Positions 46,127-57,158 of a stretch of DNA of 64,000 bases are shown here, piece after piece; position 1 is the stretch's first letter; each line of letters starts with the position of its first letter. The stretch spans positions 14,246,172 to 14,310,171 of the forward strand of contig CM071579.1 of assembly GCA_036426205.1 (NCBI GenBank). The letters run 5' to 3'. A program made the translations under genes and the position numbers. Under the pieces are notes generated by a model. That model was not told the DNA's origin. It ran no database searches and saw only the letters and a program-made list of their open reading frames with translations. Origin of the DNA: Ascaphus truei (taxonomy: Eukaryota; Chordata; Amphibia; Anura; Ascaphidae).

Positions 46127-47762
46127 CAGTTAGGTCTGGAAATAATTGGACACTGATACAAGTTTTGTTATTTCGGCTGTGTACAAAAATAAATTCAAGT
46201 TACAGTTAAATAATGAATATGGGCTTAAACGCTTTAATTTGAGGGTATTCACATCCAAATTGGAGGAAGGTTTAGGAATTACATCTTTAATATGTAGCCC
46301 CCTCTTTTTCAAGGGACCAAAGTAATTGGACAATTGACTCAAAAGCTGTTTCATGGACAGGTGTGGGCTATTCCTTCGTTATTTCATCATCAATTAAGCA
46401 GGTAAAAGGTCTGGAGTTGATTCCAGGTGTGGCATTCGCATTTGGAAGCTGTTGCAGTGAACCCACAACATGCGGTCAAAGGAGCTCTCAATGCAAGTGA
46501 AACAGGGCATCCTTGGGCTGCAAACAAAAAAGAAAATCCATCAGAGAGATAGCAGGAACATTAGGAGTGGGCAAATCAACAGTTTGGTACATTCTGAGAA
46601 AAAAGAACGCACTGGTGAGCTCTGCAACACAAAAAGGCCTGGATGTCCACGGAAGACAACAGTGGTGGATGATCGTAGGATCCTTTCCATGGTAAAGAAA
46701 AACCCCTTCCCAACATCCAGCCAAGTGAAGAACACTCTCCAGGAGGTAGGCATATCATTATCCAAGTATACCATAAAGAAAAGACTTCACGAGAGCAAAT
46801 ACAGAGGGTTCACCACAAGGTACAAACCATTCATAAGCCTCAAGAATAGAAAGGCCAGATTAAATTTTGACAAACAATATCTAAAAAAGCCAGCCCAGTT
46901 CTGGAACAGCATTCTTTGGACAGATGAAACTACGATTAACCTGTACCAGAATGATGGGAAGAAAAAAGTATGGAGAAGGCTTGGAACGGCTCATGATCCA
47001 AAGCATACCACATCATCTTTAAAACACGGTGGAGGCAGTGTGATGCCATGGGCATGCATGGCTTACAATGGCACTGGGTCACTAATGTTTATTGATGATG
47101 TGACAGAAGACAGAAGCAGCCAGATGAATTCTGAAGTGTATAGGGATATATTGTCTGCTCAGATTCAGCCAAATTCAGCAAAGTTGATTGGATGGCGCTT
47201 CACTTTACAGATGGACAATGACCCAAAACATACTGCAAAAGCAACCCAGGAGTTTTTTAAAGGCAAAGAAGTGGAATATTCTGCAATGGCCGAGTCAATC
47301 ACCTGATCTCAACCCGATCGAGCATGCATTTCACTTGCTGAAGACAAAACTTAAGGCAGAAAGCCCCACGAACAAACAACAACTGAAGACAGCTGCAGTA
47401 AAGGCCTGGCAAAGCATCACAAAGGAGGAAACCCAGCGTTTGGTGATGTCCATGCGTTCCAGACTTCAAGCAGTCATTGCCTGCAAAGGATTCTCGACAA
47501 AGTATTAAAAATTAACATTTTATTTATGATTGTGTTAATTTGTCCAATTACATTTGAGCCCCTGAAATAAGGGGACTGTGTATGAAAATGGTTGCAATTC
47601 CTAAACGTTTTATACAATATTTTTGTTCAACCCCTTGAATTAAAGCTGAAAGTCTGCACTTCTATTGCATCTCTGTTGTTTCATTTCAAATCCATTTTGG
47701 TGGCGTACAGAGCCAAAATTATGAAAATTGTGTCAGTGTCCAATTATTTCTGGACCTAACTG
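46127..47762 (+). mobile_element. Full-length Tc1-like transposon, copy A
   Basis: The left terminus CAGTTAGGTCTGGAAATAAT and TTGGACACTGA is matched in inverse at the right end (GTCAGTGTCC, AATTATTTCT, GGACCTAACTG). TA lies directly left of it; on the right CA precedes TA. The length of 1,636 bp is normal for Tc1. The transposase gene at 46470-47508 is frameshifted. AATTAAAGC and AATAAG near 47570-47645 sit downstream. A related 5' half lies at 55750. Confidence 0.95.
46470..47508 (+). pseudogene. Tc1 transposase, DD34E, frameshifted
   Basis: The protein would bind the inverted repeats and move the element by cut and paste. The order is an N-terminal helix-turn-helix beginning MRSKELSMQVKQGIL and continuing in another frame as SIREIAGTLGVGKSTVWYIL, a GRPR-like RPGCPRKTT hook, then the catalytic core. 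Acidic residues are at WTDET (D, 46923-46925), MDNDPKHT (D, 47214-47216) and LNPIEHAF (E, 47320-47322), with 34 residues between the last two, the Tc1 spacing. Frame changes near 46535, 46605 and 47267 lie at A- or T-runs. The last frame ends with KGFSTKY and a stop at 47508. The copy is inactive, but all catalytic residues remain. Confidence 0.93.
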
Positions 47763-48085
47763 CATATCACTGTGAAATTCTCCAGTTGTTTTGGGCGATG
47801 GGAATAGAATAAAATGTGTGTAACTAATCCCTGATCACTGCAGTTTATTGTACTATTCACTGTTACCCTTCGAGGCCTAAGTGTGCAAACCTTCTAAACA
47901 TTTCCAAAATCATACAACCAACATTTATGATGGAAGAGGACCATGTTTACTAAACAGTGGTTAATCAATGTTCTCCTTGTGCCAGGGGATTACCTAGCTA
48001 CTAGTAACCTGGGTCATGAATGGTCAAGTAATGCCCTGTCTTGAGGGAATTTTAACTATTATAGGTCATATTTGTTTATTGTTAG
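47763..48085. other. Unassigned sequence, no gene seen
   Basis: No recognisable signal. Confidence 0.4.
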
Positions 48086-48953
48086 TGTAACCCCCCTTTG
48101 GGATTACCAGGGCCTTAAGGGGTTAACTGTGTGGGCACACACAGAGTAACGCCCCTTTGCTATCACATGGTGTTGGGGTTACTCAGCAGAAGTTAAGCCC
48201 CACCCCCTCCTGCCTGGTGACAGTGACACAGTGACATCATGCTAGGCTATAAATAGTAAGGGGAAGCTTCTGGAATTCAGATCCCAGGAGGAGTTGAAGA
48301 AGAGGGATCTCACTGTGAATAGTTATATATAGTTCCTATGTTTAGGCTAGAGTAAGGATTCCCTTTTATTGTTTTATAGTTATGGAAAGTACCCTGTTTT
48401 TATAGAGTCCCACCAGGATGGTCTTATACTACTCCCAGGGTATACAGAGAGACAGACTAAGCCCAGAGGGGGCTACACCAACCCCAGCACCTAGACATTG
48501 TTGGACGAGCCGCACTGGTGGGTCTTTTACTGGTTCTCACCCAGAAGGCCATGTACTGGCAGGCTGCCCAGAAATGAGGAGGCTGATCACAGAGGGAGAA
48601 GTACCAGGCCTGTCAGGGTCCCCGTGGATATGGAGTGTTACAAGAGCTGCAGAGCAGAGAGACTCTATAGGTAGCATAGTAGTTATTAAGCCTCAACAGC
48701 CCCCCAGCGGGCTGAGATTGGGACAGCTACAGAAGCCACACAAAGAGTATAATCCAAGGACACTCATATGGAAATACAAGATGCAATAAGTATATGTGAG
48801 ACTGTGTATACAAGATAATAAAGCTTCTGTTTGAGTTCCTGGCGCGCATCATTGTGAACCAACTCCCCCAGCCTGCCCGCGGCCTGCACCCTGAACAAGG
48901 TAACACAGCCCTAACACTGACACCTCCCTATGATCTGGGCCGGAAGGGTTACA
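48086..48953 (+). mobile_element. Solo LTR candidate
   Basis: The block begins TGTAACCCCCCTTTGGG and ends GGCCGGAAGGGTTACA, so it has TG...CA ends and an 8-bp terminal inverted repeat (TGTAACCC/GGGTTACA). CTATAAATAG near 48246 is a TATA box, and AATAAAGCTT near 48820 is a poly(A) signal, in the right order for U3-R-U5. The 868-bp size is typical. Flanks GTTAG and TTATT give no exact duplication. Internal retroviral or gypsy genes are absent. Superfamily not determined. Confidence 0.75.
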
Positions 48954-50987
48954 TTATTATATTATTTGTGTTTGGAGGGATTAATGTTGTTTGAGAAATG
49001 ATAGTGTCCACCGGTCAATGTTTAATAAAAAAAAAAAGTTGCTGTAAATGGAACACATGGAAAGTAAGATAAAGTGTTCCCTATGTAACACTAACTGAAA
49101 GTAACCGACGTTCCTCGGGAATTCTATGAAACCAAAAAATGCTGAGATTTATAAATGGATAATTTCATTTTTTTCATTTCGTAATGCGAAATCCCTCTGC
49201 TGAAACAACTGCAACTCCACCCGTAATAGCTTCATTGCCTCTGAGGTCCTGAAGCGTTCAATCGAGCGCCTCTAACGCTGCGTGTGTGTCTGTGGGACAT
49301 AGTTCTCTCGTCCCAAACACTGATCTCGCTCTCTTGGAGAACTTTGGCTGCTCCTGTATTTTAGATAATGATGCAAATTGGATTTTCAGAGTGACCAACA
49401 TGAAGTGGCAGCTTAAGGGTTCTGTGACGGGATCATGTCATTTGTGATGTCACCAGGAATGTCATTGCTGATGTCATATGTGATGTAATTCTCAGCACCG
49501 TGTACTGATCTCCTCCAATGTACATGCACAGAATATGGCAGGGTGAAGCAGGAAGCGCCTATATGTGACTCACAACGTTTTATTTTTGATATATTAATAT
49601 TTTTTCTCCATGGTACAGTATAGTATCATGATTAAAGACGCAAAGTCCAGTTCATCTGAATTCGATAAATGTGGATACAAAGCACATGACTTAAGAGAAG
49701 CTGAAGTCCTTCCTGGCAGGACCTCCTTGGTCCCTACAAACTCTTTTGCGCTACCCTAGCAGGAAGCAGAGGGCAGCTTGTATATGCCATGCCAGTAAAA
49801 CACAGTGGTTATATCATGCATCAGCATTCAGCAGGCTCCACTGCGCTTATCAGTCATGTTTCTAAAGGAGTCCAGAGCCTGCTAAGTGTTATTGATATTT
49901 CCATATCACTGCCCTGCAGAAAGTTACTTCTCCATGCAACAACATCTGTCAGCAAAGAGGCAGAAAGACACAAGGGATGTGTGGGTGGGTCTTCCCCATC
50001 TCCAAGCAAACACACAGCTGGATCAGGAAGGGGCTATTTCAACTCTTCAAACCACAGCAATACATTGTATGTATGTAAAGCAAATACCTATATAGTGCCA
50101 ACAATGTACGCAGTCTTTGATTTTAAATAGACGTCCATTCTGAGACTTGGCGTATACATTTTTATTATTTTTGAAATTCCCTTTTCCTCCCCAAATCCAT
50201 TTCCCTTGTGTGGAAACCTCTTACTTGAATGCTCGTCACTCACTCCCCTTCTCACCCCTCTGTCAGCACATCCTGACGTAACTTGTTTAGTACTCCCAGT
50301 GTCTTATCAGGTATTTGCTTAAAATTGTAGCACATTTGCAGAATAAAATAGAATACACCAGGGTACGTGATGAGGAGCAAAATCTTGAGATATTCCATCA
50401 CCCGTCTCTTTTTGTGTGTTTTATCCTGGTTTCCTCCTCTTGCACAAGCAAAGGGCACCCCATTTTAGCTTCTCCTCATCTTTGGTCCTCTGACAGGAAG
50501 GAGATGTACACAAGAATGATGGCGGGGAATCATACAGCACAAGAGTGGAGGGACCACCTCTTCAATGGGTAGTGGGCCTTTCGTGATTCCCACATAACGA
50601 AAAAGATTCCTCATCTAGGTGGATCTGGTGGTTATCATTATCCATCACCCCAAGCTCGGCCCTACACGCTGTTTAATGTGGCACATGGAAGCTTTAGTGG
50701 CATTTCTGTTTAAAGAGATCATTATAGGAGCTAAAACGTGACAATCTGTGCAAGATCTACACGCTGGTTTCCAGTTACGGAGGTCTCCAGGCAGTAGCTG
50801 GGGGCTGGGGCTCCTGATTGATGTAAGTTTACCTAAACCTGACGTCTGAAGACAAGGCCCTTGTTCCTGACAATCCATCAGCTTGTGTTGAGGTAAGGGA
50901 CCCCGGCTGTTTAAAATTATTTTGAGAACAGCAGTGGATGGCAGCTACTGACACACACGAAACAAAGTCCTTTACATATCAGGGAAT
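48954..50987. other. Unassigned sequence, no gene seen
   Basis: Repeated TGATGTCA-type words at 49440-49485 are a short local curiosity. Frames up to 113 codons (49789-50130) show no domain. Confidence 0.4.
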
Positions 50988-51409
50988 TAGGGTCGCCAGG
51001 TGTCTAGTATTGAACCGGACTGTCCTGTATTTGGACACTGTTCAGTAAAAAATTAGACGTAATACTGGACATGTATGTGTCCTGGTATTACCTCTCTGGA
51101 CATGTACGTGCCGGTGTTACCTCTCAGGACATATGGACCTAACCAGCTTGGGGGAGGGGCCACGGGATTTCCCAGAGCAGAGAGAGAGCAGGGCTGTTGC
51201 TAGGGGGCTGGGTAGTTTCCTCCATCCTGATTGGCTGCTGCTGGGTAATACAGCCAATCAGGAGGAGGTGTCAGGAGCCTGGGGGTGGGGCCAAGGAGAG
51301 GAGGAAACAGCATGCAGCAGAGAGGGGTATGTGTAGGTGTGTGTCTCGAGTACGTCGCACCATTCACTTTTGTGTCTAGTATTTTTGGGGCAGCCACCTG
51401 GCAACCCTA
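50988..51409. mobile_element. hAT MITE with TAGGGTTGCCA ends, long copy 3
   Basis: It begins TAGGGTCGCCAGGTGTC and ends GCCACCTGGCAACCCTA. The outer parts match the 38012 element (TGAACCGGACTGTCCTGTAT, AATACTGGACATGTATGTGT). The middle adds about 240 bp, including an internal inverted pair CTGATTGGCTG and CAGCCAATCAG. This looks like the longer form from which the ~185-bp copies derive by internal deletion. Flanks CAGGGAAT and CAGGTGTA only partly match. Confidence 0.8.
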
Positions 51410-51984
51410 ACAGGTGTACCACTGCCCAGCTGGGCTTAACTGCCCTTTACCCCAGTATGGTACGGCTGGCTATTTACTGATTGCTTCGACATTTCAACAG
51501 CTGTCAGTTCTAAACCGCATGAAAAACCTCAATTTCATGTTGATCTACGCAGGTATCTGTTACTCTCTTCAGAGGTGGGTCAGCGTCTTTTCGTTCCGTT
51601 TAAGGCCCCTTTCTGGCACTGAAGGAAACAAAGAAGCAACCCTAATTTTGTGAGGGTAGAGGGAGATACAAAACATGCTTAAAAACGGCCCGCATTCATA
51701 GTCTGAACACAAAGTATAATACCCTCGTCACCACATAACCCACTTTCCTAATTCTTCTGCGAGAGGGGGCGTGCCATTGTTTGTTTTTGCTGCCAGACAG
51801 AGAAGACACATGTGTGAGTGACAGTATTCGTGTTGGGAACACTGGGTGGGATTGGGCAGAAATGAACCTCACTGTGCTGCTCTGTATATGTAAATCCTGT
51901 ATTGCATTTACCGTTTTCACCTTGCCCTATAAAATGGACACATTCATGTACTCCTTCTGTCTCTGTAAATATCGACCAACACAG
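51410..51984. other. Unassigned sequence, no gene seen
   Basis: No recognisable repeat or coding signal. Confidence 0.4.
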
Positions 51985-52165
51985 CAGTTAGATTATACGC
52001 TCTTTGGGTCAGGGATTCTGTTGCCCTAATATTTACTTTTATGTATAAAACACTCATTCCTTTGTGTAATGTTCTTCCCCGTGTTAGGTTTGATTATGAT
52101 ATCGCTGCAAAGCTCTATGCGTCTGGCTGAAGTTATATAAATAAAAATGCAATACAATAATAAAA
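51985..52165 (+). repeat. L2/SINE-like 3' tail
   Basis: TTAGATTATACGCTCTTTGG then GTCAGGGATTCTG, and later AGTTATATAAATAAAAATGC followed by AATAATAAAA, follow the common vertebrate LINE2/SINE tail pattern (CTCTTTGGGGCAGGGACT ... TATAAATAAA). No coding part is attached. Confidence 0.5.
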
Positions 52166-52962
52166 GAAACAGCCGTTCTCTCTCTCTATTTGTTATACAT
52201 GGTTTCATTCACTTGAACTGTGAGGAGGGGTCTCAGAACAGAACCTCTGATTTGATATTACCCAGAACACACCCGTACTAGAGAAATTCTCCCAGAAGTC
52301 CGAGTGTAAAACATGGGCATCAGCCATGGCATCCAATCAGTGAGGAGAATGCTACACATCACAGTGATTTTTCCATCATTGATTGGCTCAGACTGGCTTG
52401 TGGCAGCATCACACATTTCCTGGTACCCTGCAAATCGCATCCAAATATCTATAGAACTGGAGTCTGCCCGACATAAGAAATCTAGGGGACACCCTCCCCG
52501 CAAATTCAGGCATCATCATAATCATAATAACAATAATAATAATAGTAATAATATTTTTTTAAATGCCCTATAAAAGCTGCCAGGTATCCTGTTTTCCTGT
52601 ATGCACAGGTCTGTAGAAAATCAAGTAGGTCAAAGTTTACAATATGCACTGTAAAATGCATGCTAAATTCACTAAAAGTAGGTTTTATTTAAATAAAGTA
52701 TTGTAGATGACATTTTTACGGCTGCCTCTTACTTTATCCACACTGCATTGTCAGCCCATGTAAACCTTTCCCAGTTGAAGATTGGTAGCGTTACTGTTCT
52801 GTCTCCAGACGGTGTGTTTTGCTAGGACTGAACATTTACATGTACAGAAATAAGGGAGAACTGCTTTGAAACCAACTTTGAAGAGAGGTCAAGAGCAGAA
52901 CATGCCAAAGAAAGATTGGGCGTGTTTAATCCGGTGCCCTTGGTGAGTCTTATCATGGAAGT
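52166..52962. other. Unassigned sequence with short AAT/ATC runs
   Basis: A trinucleotide-rich patch at 52510-52557. Nothing else recognised. Confidence 0.4.
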
Positions 52963-53364
52963 TTAAAACCCCCCAGAGCAAATTGTTCTCTTTGTGTGAC
53001 AGATTGCAAAATTCCAGCCAGCGTATGTGGCTTGGTCACATATATTAGGTGGACAGCAGCCAGCTGGCCAGCCTACAGACATAACAAAACCTTTTAATTT
53101 CTCACCAGAAAATACGTTACTGATGTAAGGAATTATTGGCCAAGGCAATTTAATACACTGCAAGCTCCCTGTGAAATACATACTGTTGCCAGGACCATAT
53201 TTCATCAGATGCAGAATGGAAGTGCCTGACCCTGTATGTCCACAGTGTAACCTTTTGTCTACGGTAACAATATATATTCTCAGACGAATGGATGATCCAT
53301 CATTGTTAACCGTGCAATCCGTTGTAATTGTGACTTTGGGGTATTGAGAACACACAAAAGATCA
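52963..53364 (-). other. Unassigned cysteine-containing open frame
   Basis: An uninterrupted minus-strand frame of about 133 codons begins after a TGA at 53365-53367 and has no repeats or low complexity. It has nine cysteines, pairs or triplets such as GCCPPNIC near the C-terminus, and reads like ordinary protein (IYIVTVDKRLHCGHTG, MKYGPGNSMYFTG). I recognise no family. A long pyrimidine tract lies just before it, but an AG acceptor is not in the expected place. A frame of this size is expected by chance in a window this long. Confidence 0.25.
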
Positions 53365-53465
53365 GAAAGCAACAGCAGACAAGAAGGATCAATGAACAAG
53401 ATGTTATTAAGATAAGGAAATGCCTTGAGAATAGAACCTCTAGAAAGAACGGATTACAGGTAGAT

Positions 53466-53643
53466 CAGGAGTGGCCAACTCCAGTCCTCAAGGGCCACCA
53501 ACAGGTTTTAAGGATATCCCTCCTTCAGCCTATGTGGCTCAATCAGTGGCTCAGTCAATGACTGCATCCCCTGTGCTGAAGCAGGGATATCCTTAAAGCC
53601 GGGCTTGTTGGTGGCCTTTCAGGACTGGAGTTGGCCATCGCTG
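53466..53643. mobile_element. Palindromic hAT-like MITE, copy 5
   Basis: CAGGAGTGGCCAACTCCAG at the left and CTGGAGTTGGCCATCGCTG at the right enclose the usual GGATATCCCTCCTTCAGCC and its inverse. The octamers AGGTAGAT and CTTTAGAT match at 5 of 8. Confidence 0.88.
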
Positions 53644-53879
53644 CTTTAGATATTCTCACAGTTCTAGTACTAGATTGGTGACTGTCACTTTTTTTCTCTG
53701 AGTAGGTAATACTATGAAGGCGCTACGTTCAAAATCAAAGAATAGCTTGCAATGTTTTCATCTTCTGCGTGCGGCTGCATCAGGTGTAAGAAGATTATTC
53801 ACCAGGCTTCCTACATTTGATGTTGTAAAAGAACCAAGGCTCTCCAAGGAGGAAGTGATGACAGTGAATGTGTCAATAG

Positions 53880-54560
53880 TAATAGGTGAAAAAACGTGAA
53901 ATATCAATACATTTAATAGTGACAACAGTTGTGCAAAAACGTGTTGGCAAAAGTGTGAATAAATGCTGCTCAAAACCCTTTCAAGGAACGGTTCGTAGTG
54001 TTCACCTCTTTGATGGACGTTTGTAGTCAGGAGGGGAGCGCAGATCAATATGTTGTATATGTGGAAGAATAAAAATATAACATAGTGCAATAACGTTTTG
54101 TAACAGTGGGGGTGTTTCTCTGTGTTGAAGTGTTGTATAGGATGGGAACTCACATTCTCCCAAAGAATAAAGTCAGTCTCCAAACCTGTAACCTGTGGCA
54201 ATAAGTAGAATGGGGTGATCTCCTGTCGAAGACGACTCCTGACGAAGCTGCCTGTGCGAAACGCGTAGAGTCATTGCCAGTGCACTGCTGGCCTCACTCT
54301 GCCCTTAGCTGACGGCATCCAGGATCCTCCTGCATCCGGGACCGGAAGTGATGCGACGTGTCGAGAGATCCGAGCGAAGGAGGGTGGTGAGAGCCTGAGA
54401 GCAGGACACGCTTATATTATGAGCCTTCAACCTTTTAACACTATGTAAGTGTATGTCTTATCAGATTTTAATAGAGACAGTTGGTGAAATTACTGGATTG
54501 CACTATGTTTGGATTTTTGTTCTGAATCCATATATTGCCACATCTTCATCACGCTGAATG
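53880..54560 (+). mobile_element. Penelope-like fragment with hammerhead-like core (inferred)
   Basis: A hammerhead-like core at 54239-54266 is followed by GC-rich sequence and then AT-rich sequence (54420-54600). The left half carries ACGTGAAATATCAATAC and CAAAAGTGTGAATAAATG phrases that loosely recall 61757-61800, which belongs to another core-bearing block. TGAATAAATG-like signals lie upstream of the core. There is no reverse transcriptase. The boundaries are guesses. Confidence 0.4.
54239..54266 (+). ncRNA. Hammerhead-like core 5
   Basis: CTGACGA (54239-54245) is followed by a short stem with GC/GC closing pairs and then GAAACGCGT. GAGTC follows after a short spacer; AC pairing with GT leaves a C at the position expected for cleavage. 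Stem I was not identified. Confidence 0.45.
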
Positions 54561-54669
54561 ACATAATCCAGCCAGGAGAGGACTGATAAGATCCCCCATT
54601 CTACTTTTTGCCACAGTTTTGGAGATGCACTTTATTTTTTGGGAAAATGTGAATTCCCATTCCATAGAC

Positions 54670-54860
54670 CAGCGGTGCGCAAACTGGGGGGTGCGAGAAT
54701 TTGTAGGGGGGGGGGCGGGGGCGGTTACAGAGGCCTGACGGGATTTAAATTAAATGTCGGGGGAGGCGTGAAGCCTCTGTAACCCACCTGGTGCAAGCCG
54801 AGTCTTCATCGACGCGTCGCCATGGCAACACGGCATCAAATGACGTCGGATATTATGACC
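54670..54860 (+). mobile_element. hAT-like left-end fragment
   Basis: CAGCGGTGCGCAAACTGGGG, then a G-run and TTACAGAGGCCTGACGGG, resembles hAT termini of the CAGNGGTGCGCAAACTGGGG type. GTCGCCATGGCAAC at 54816 is one more X-box-like palindrome. The opposite terminus is absent. Confidence 0.5.
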
Positions 54861-55747
54861 AAAGCATCCTAAGCGTCAAGTCAACCTCTGGTTGAGTGAG
54901 TCCCTAATCTGAACGCCAAATCTTTCTTTTGTTTCTCCCTAATAGAGAATAGCACAAGAGAAGGCTGCCTTCCGAATGTAACTAGAAGCAAACTCAGTAA
55001 ATGATGTGCAGGATGCTAAAAGTGAGGTGAAATATGGTTCAATTTAGATGTGGACCGATGGGTACAATAACATCAATTACTGTGTTTCATCTAACAGCTT
55101 TCAGAGCCTTATCAAAAGCTGCATTCCTTCTAGATGTGATGTAACCGCGTCTGTGCACGTGACAGCGTCTTTGTCAAATACCTTTTGAAATGCAAGAAAA
55201 TATCTTTCTGTTAAGAGATGAAGATACCCTGCCGAGGAGGGGAGCAGGGAACGGGCACATTGTTCTGTTATTACCGTGCAGACCTTTTCACTGACTTTTC
55301 CCCATGAAAGGACATGTGTTTAAAGAGCAGAGAGCTGCAGCACGAAAACACTTCCCGTAAACCGGGCTCTGAAGGAAAGGGCCCTTCTGACCATTACTAT
55401 AGCAACAAGAGAAAGACATCACTTACAGACGGAAGGTAGAGACCTGAAACAAAACACTGCGGCACTCAATACGCCCGTCCCCGTTCCCATGCCACAGCCA
55501 CTTGTTGTCATTGTTTTCAGCCCTTTTAAACTTGAGAGGCGGGTGTGTGTGTGTGTGTGTGTATTACTCTATCTGCCCGCTGCCTGTATAGCGCTGAAAG
55601 GGATTCACACTGTACTGACAGAGGCGCTGACACCTCAATACTGCAGAGAGAGTGACTTAGAGATGTGTTATATCAGTAATAATTCAAAGTGGAAAAAACG
55701 TTGAGAGAAATGTAGACAAAGAAGTTAATTGTCTGCTTGATTAAATA
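54861..55747. other. Unassigned sequence, no gene seen
   Basis: A short GT repeat sits at 55545-55561. No family or gene recognised. Confidence 0.4.
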
Positions 55748-55749
55748 TA

Positions 55750-56368
55750 CAGTTAGGTCCGGAAATAATTGGACACTGATGCAAGTTTTGTTATTTCGGC
55801 TGTGTACCAAAATAAATTGAAGTTACAGTTAAATAATGAATATGGGCTTAAAGTGCTATCAGCTTTTATTTGAGGGTATTCACATCCAAATTGGAGGAAG
55901 GGTTTTGGAATTCACCTCTTTAATATGTAGCCCCCTCTTTTTCAAGGGACCAAAAGACAATTGACTCAAAAGCTGTTTCATGGACAGGTGTGGGCTATTC
56001 CTTTGTTATTTCATCATCAATTAAGCAGGCAAAAGTTGATTCCAGGTGTGGCATTCGCATTTGGAAGCTGTTGCTGTGAACCCACAACATGCGGTCAAAG
56101 GAGCTCTCAATGCAAGTGAAACAGGACATTCTTAGGCTGCAAAAAAAAAAGAAAATCCATCAGAGAGATAGCAGGAACATTAGGAGTGGCCAAATCAACA
56201 GTTTGGTACATTCTGAGAAAAAAAACGCACTGGTGACTCTGCAACACAAAAAGGCCTGGGCATCCACGGAAGACAAGAGTGGTGGATGATCGTAGGATCC
56301 TTTCCATGGTAAAGAAAAACCCCTGCACATCATCCAGCCAAGTGAAGAACACTCTCCAGGAGGTAGGC
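55750..56368 (+). mobile_element. Tc1 copy A, 5' part only
   Basis: The left terminus CAGTTAGGTCCGGAAATAAT and the following 600 bp match the first 620 bp of the Tc1 element at 46127, including the helix-turn-helix coding region from MRSKELSMQVKQDIL (56089). The match stops in GGAGGTAGGCA. After that the sequence belongs to another Tc1 family. The helix-turn-helix region also carries frameshifts at A-runs. Confidence 0.93.
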
Positions 56369-57158
56369 AAATTGCAAAAACCCAAGAGTTACATCTCAGA
56401 ATCTACAGGCCTCAGTTAGCATGTTAAATGTTAAAGTTCATGACCGTACAATTAGAAAAAGACTGAACAAGTATGGTTTGTTTGGAAGAGTGTGCCAGGA
56501 GAAAGCCTCTTCTCTCTAAAAGAACATGGAAGCACAGCTTAGGTTTGCAAAGTTGCATCTGAACAAACCACAAGACTTCTGGAACAATGTTCTTTGGACA
56601 GACAAGACCAAAGTGGAGATGTTTGGCCATAATGCACAGCTCCACATTTGGAGAAAAGCAAACACAGCATATCAGCACAAACACCTCATATCAACTGTCA
56701 TGCACGGTGGAGGAGGGGTGATGATTTGGGTTTGTTTTGCAGCCACAGGACCTGGGAACCTTGCAGTCATTTAGTTGCCCATGAACTCCTCTTTATACCA
56801 AAGTATTCTAGAGTCAAATGTAAGGCCATCTGTCCGACAGCTAAAGCTTGGCCGAAATTGGGTGATGCAACAGGACAATGATCCCAAGCACACCTGCAAA
56901 TCTACAACAGAATGGCTGAAAAAGAAAAGAATCAAGGTGTTGCAATGGCCAAGTCAAAGTCCAGACCTGAACCCGATTGAAATGCTGTGGCTGGACCTTA
57001 AGGGACCTGTGCATAAACAAATGCCCACAAACCTCAATGAACTGAAGCAACGTTGTAAAGAAGAGTGGGCCAAAATTCCTCCACAACGATATGAGGGACT
57101 GATAAACTCATACAAAAAATGATTACTTCAAGTTATTGCTGCTAAAGGTGGTTCTTCA
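56369..57158 (+). pseudogene. Tc1 family B transposase, catalytic domain
   Basis: The coding region continues with a different Tc1 transposase: NVKVHDRTIRKRLNKYGLFG, then WTDKTKVEMFGHN (D at 56601-56603), [25 protein letters not shown] (D at 56874-56876) and [15 protein letters not shown] (E at 56979-56981), exactly 34 residues between the last D and E. A stop at 56516-56518 and another at 56772-56774 break the frame. The end of the gene (VIAAKGG) runs into the gypsy fragment, so the right terminus is lost. The catalytic triad is intact in sequence. Confidence 0.93.
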
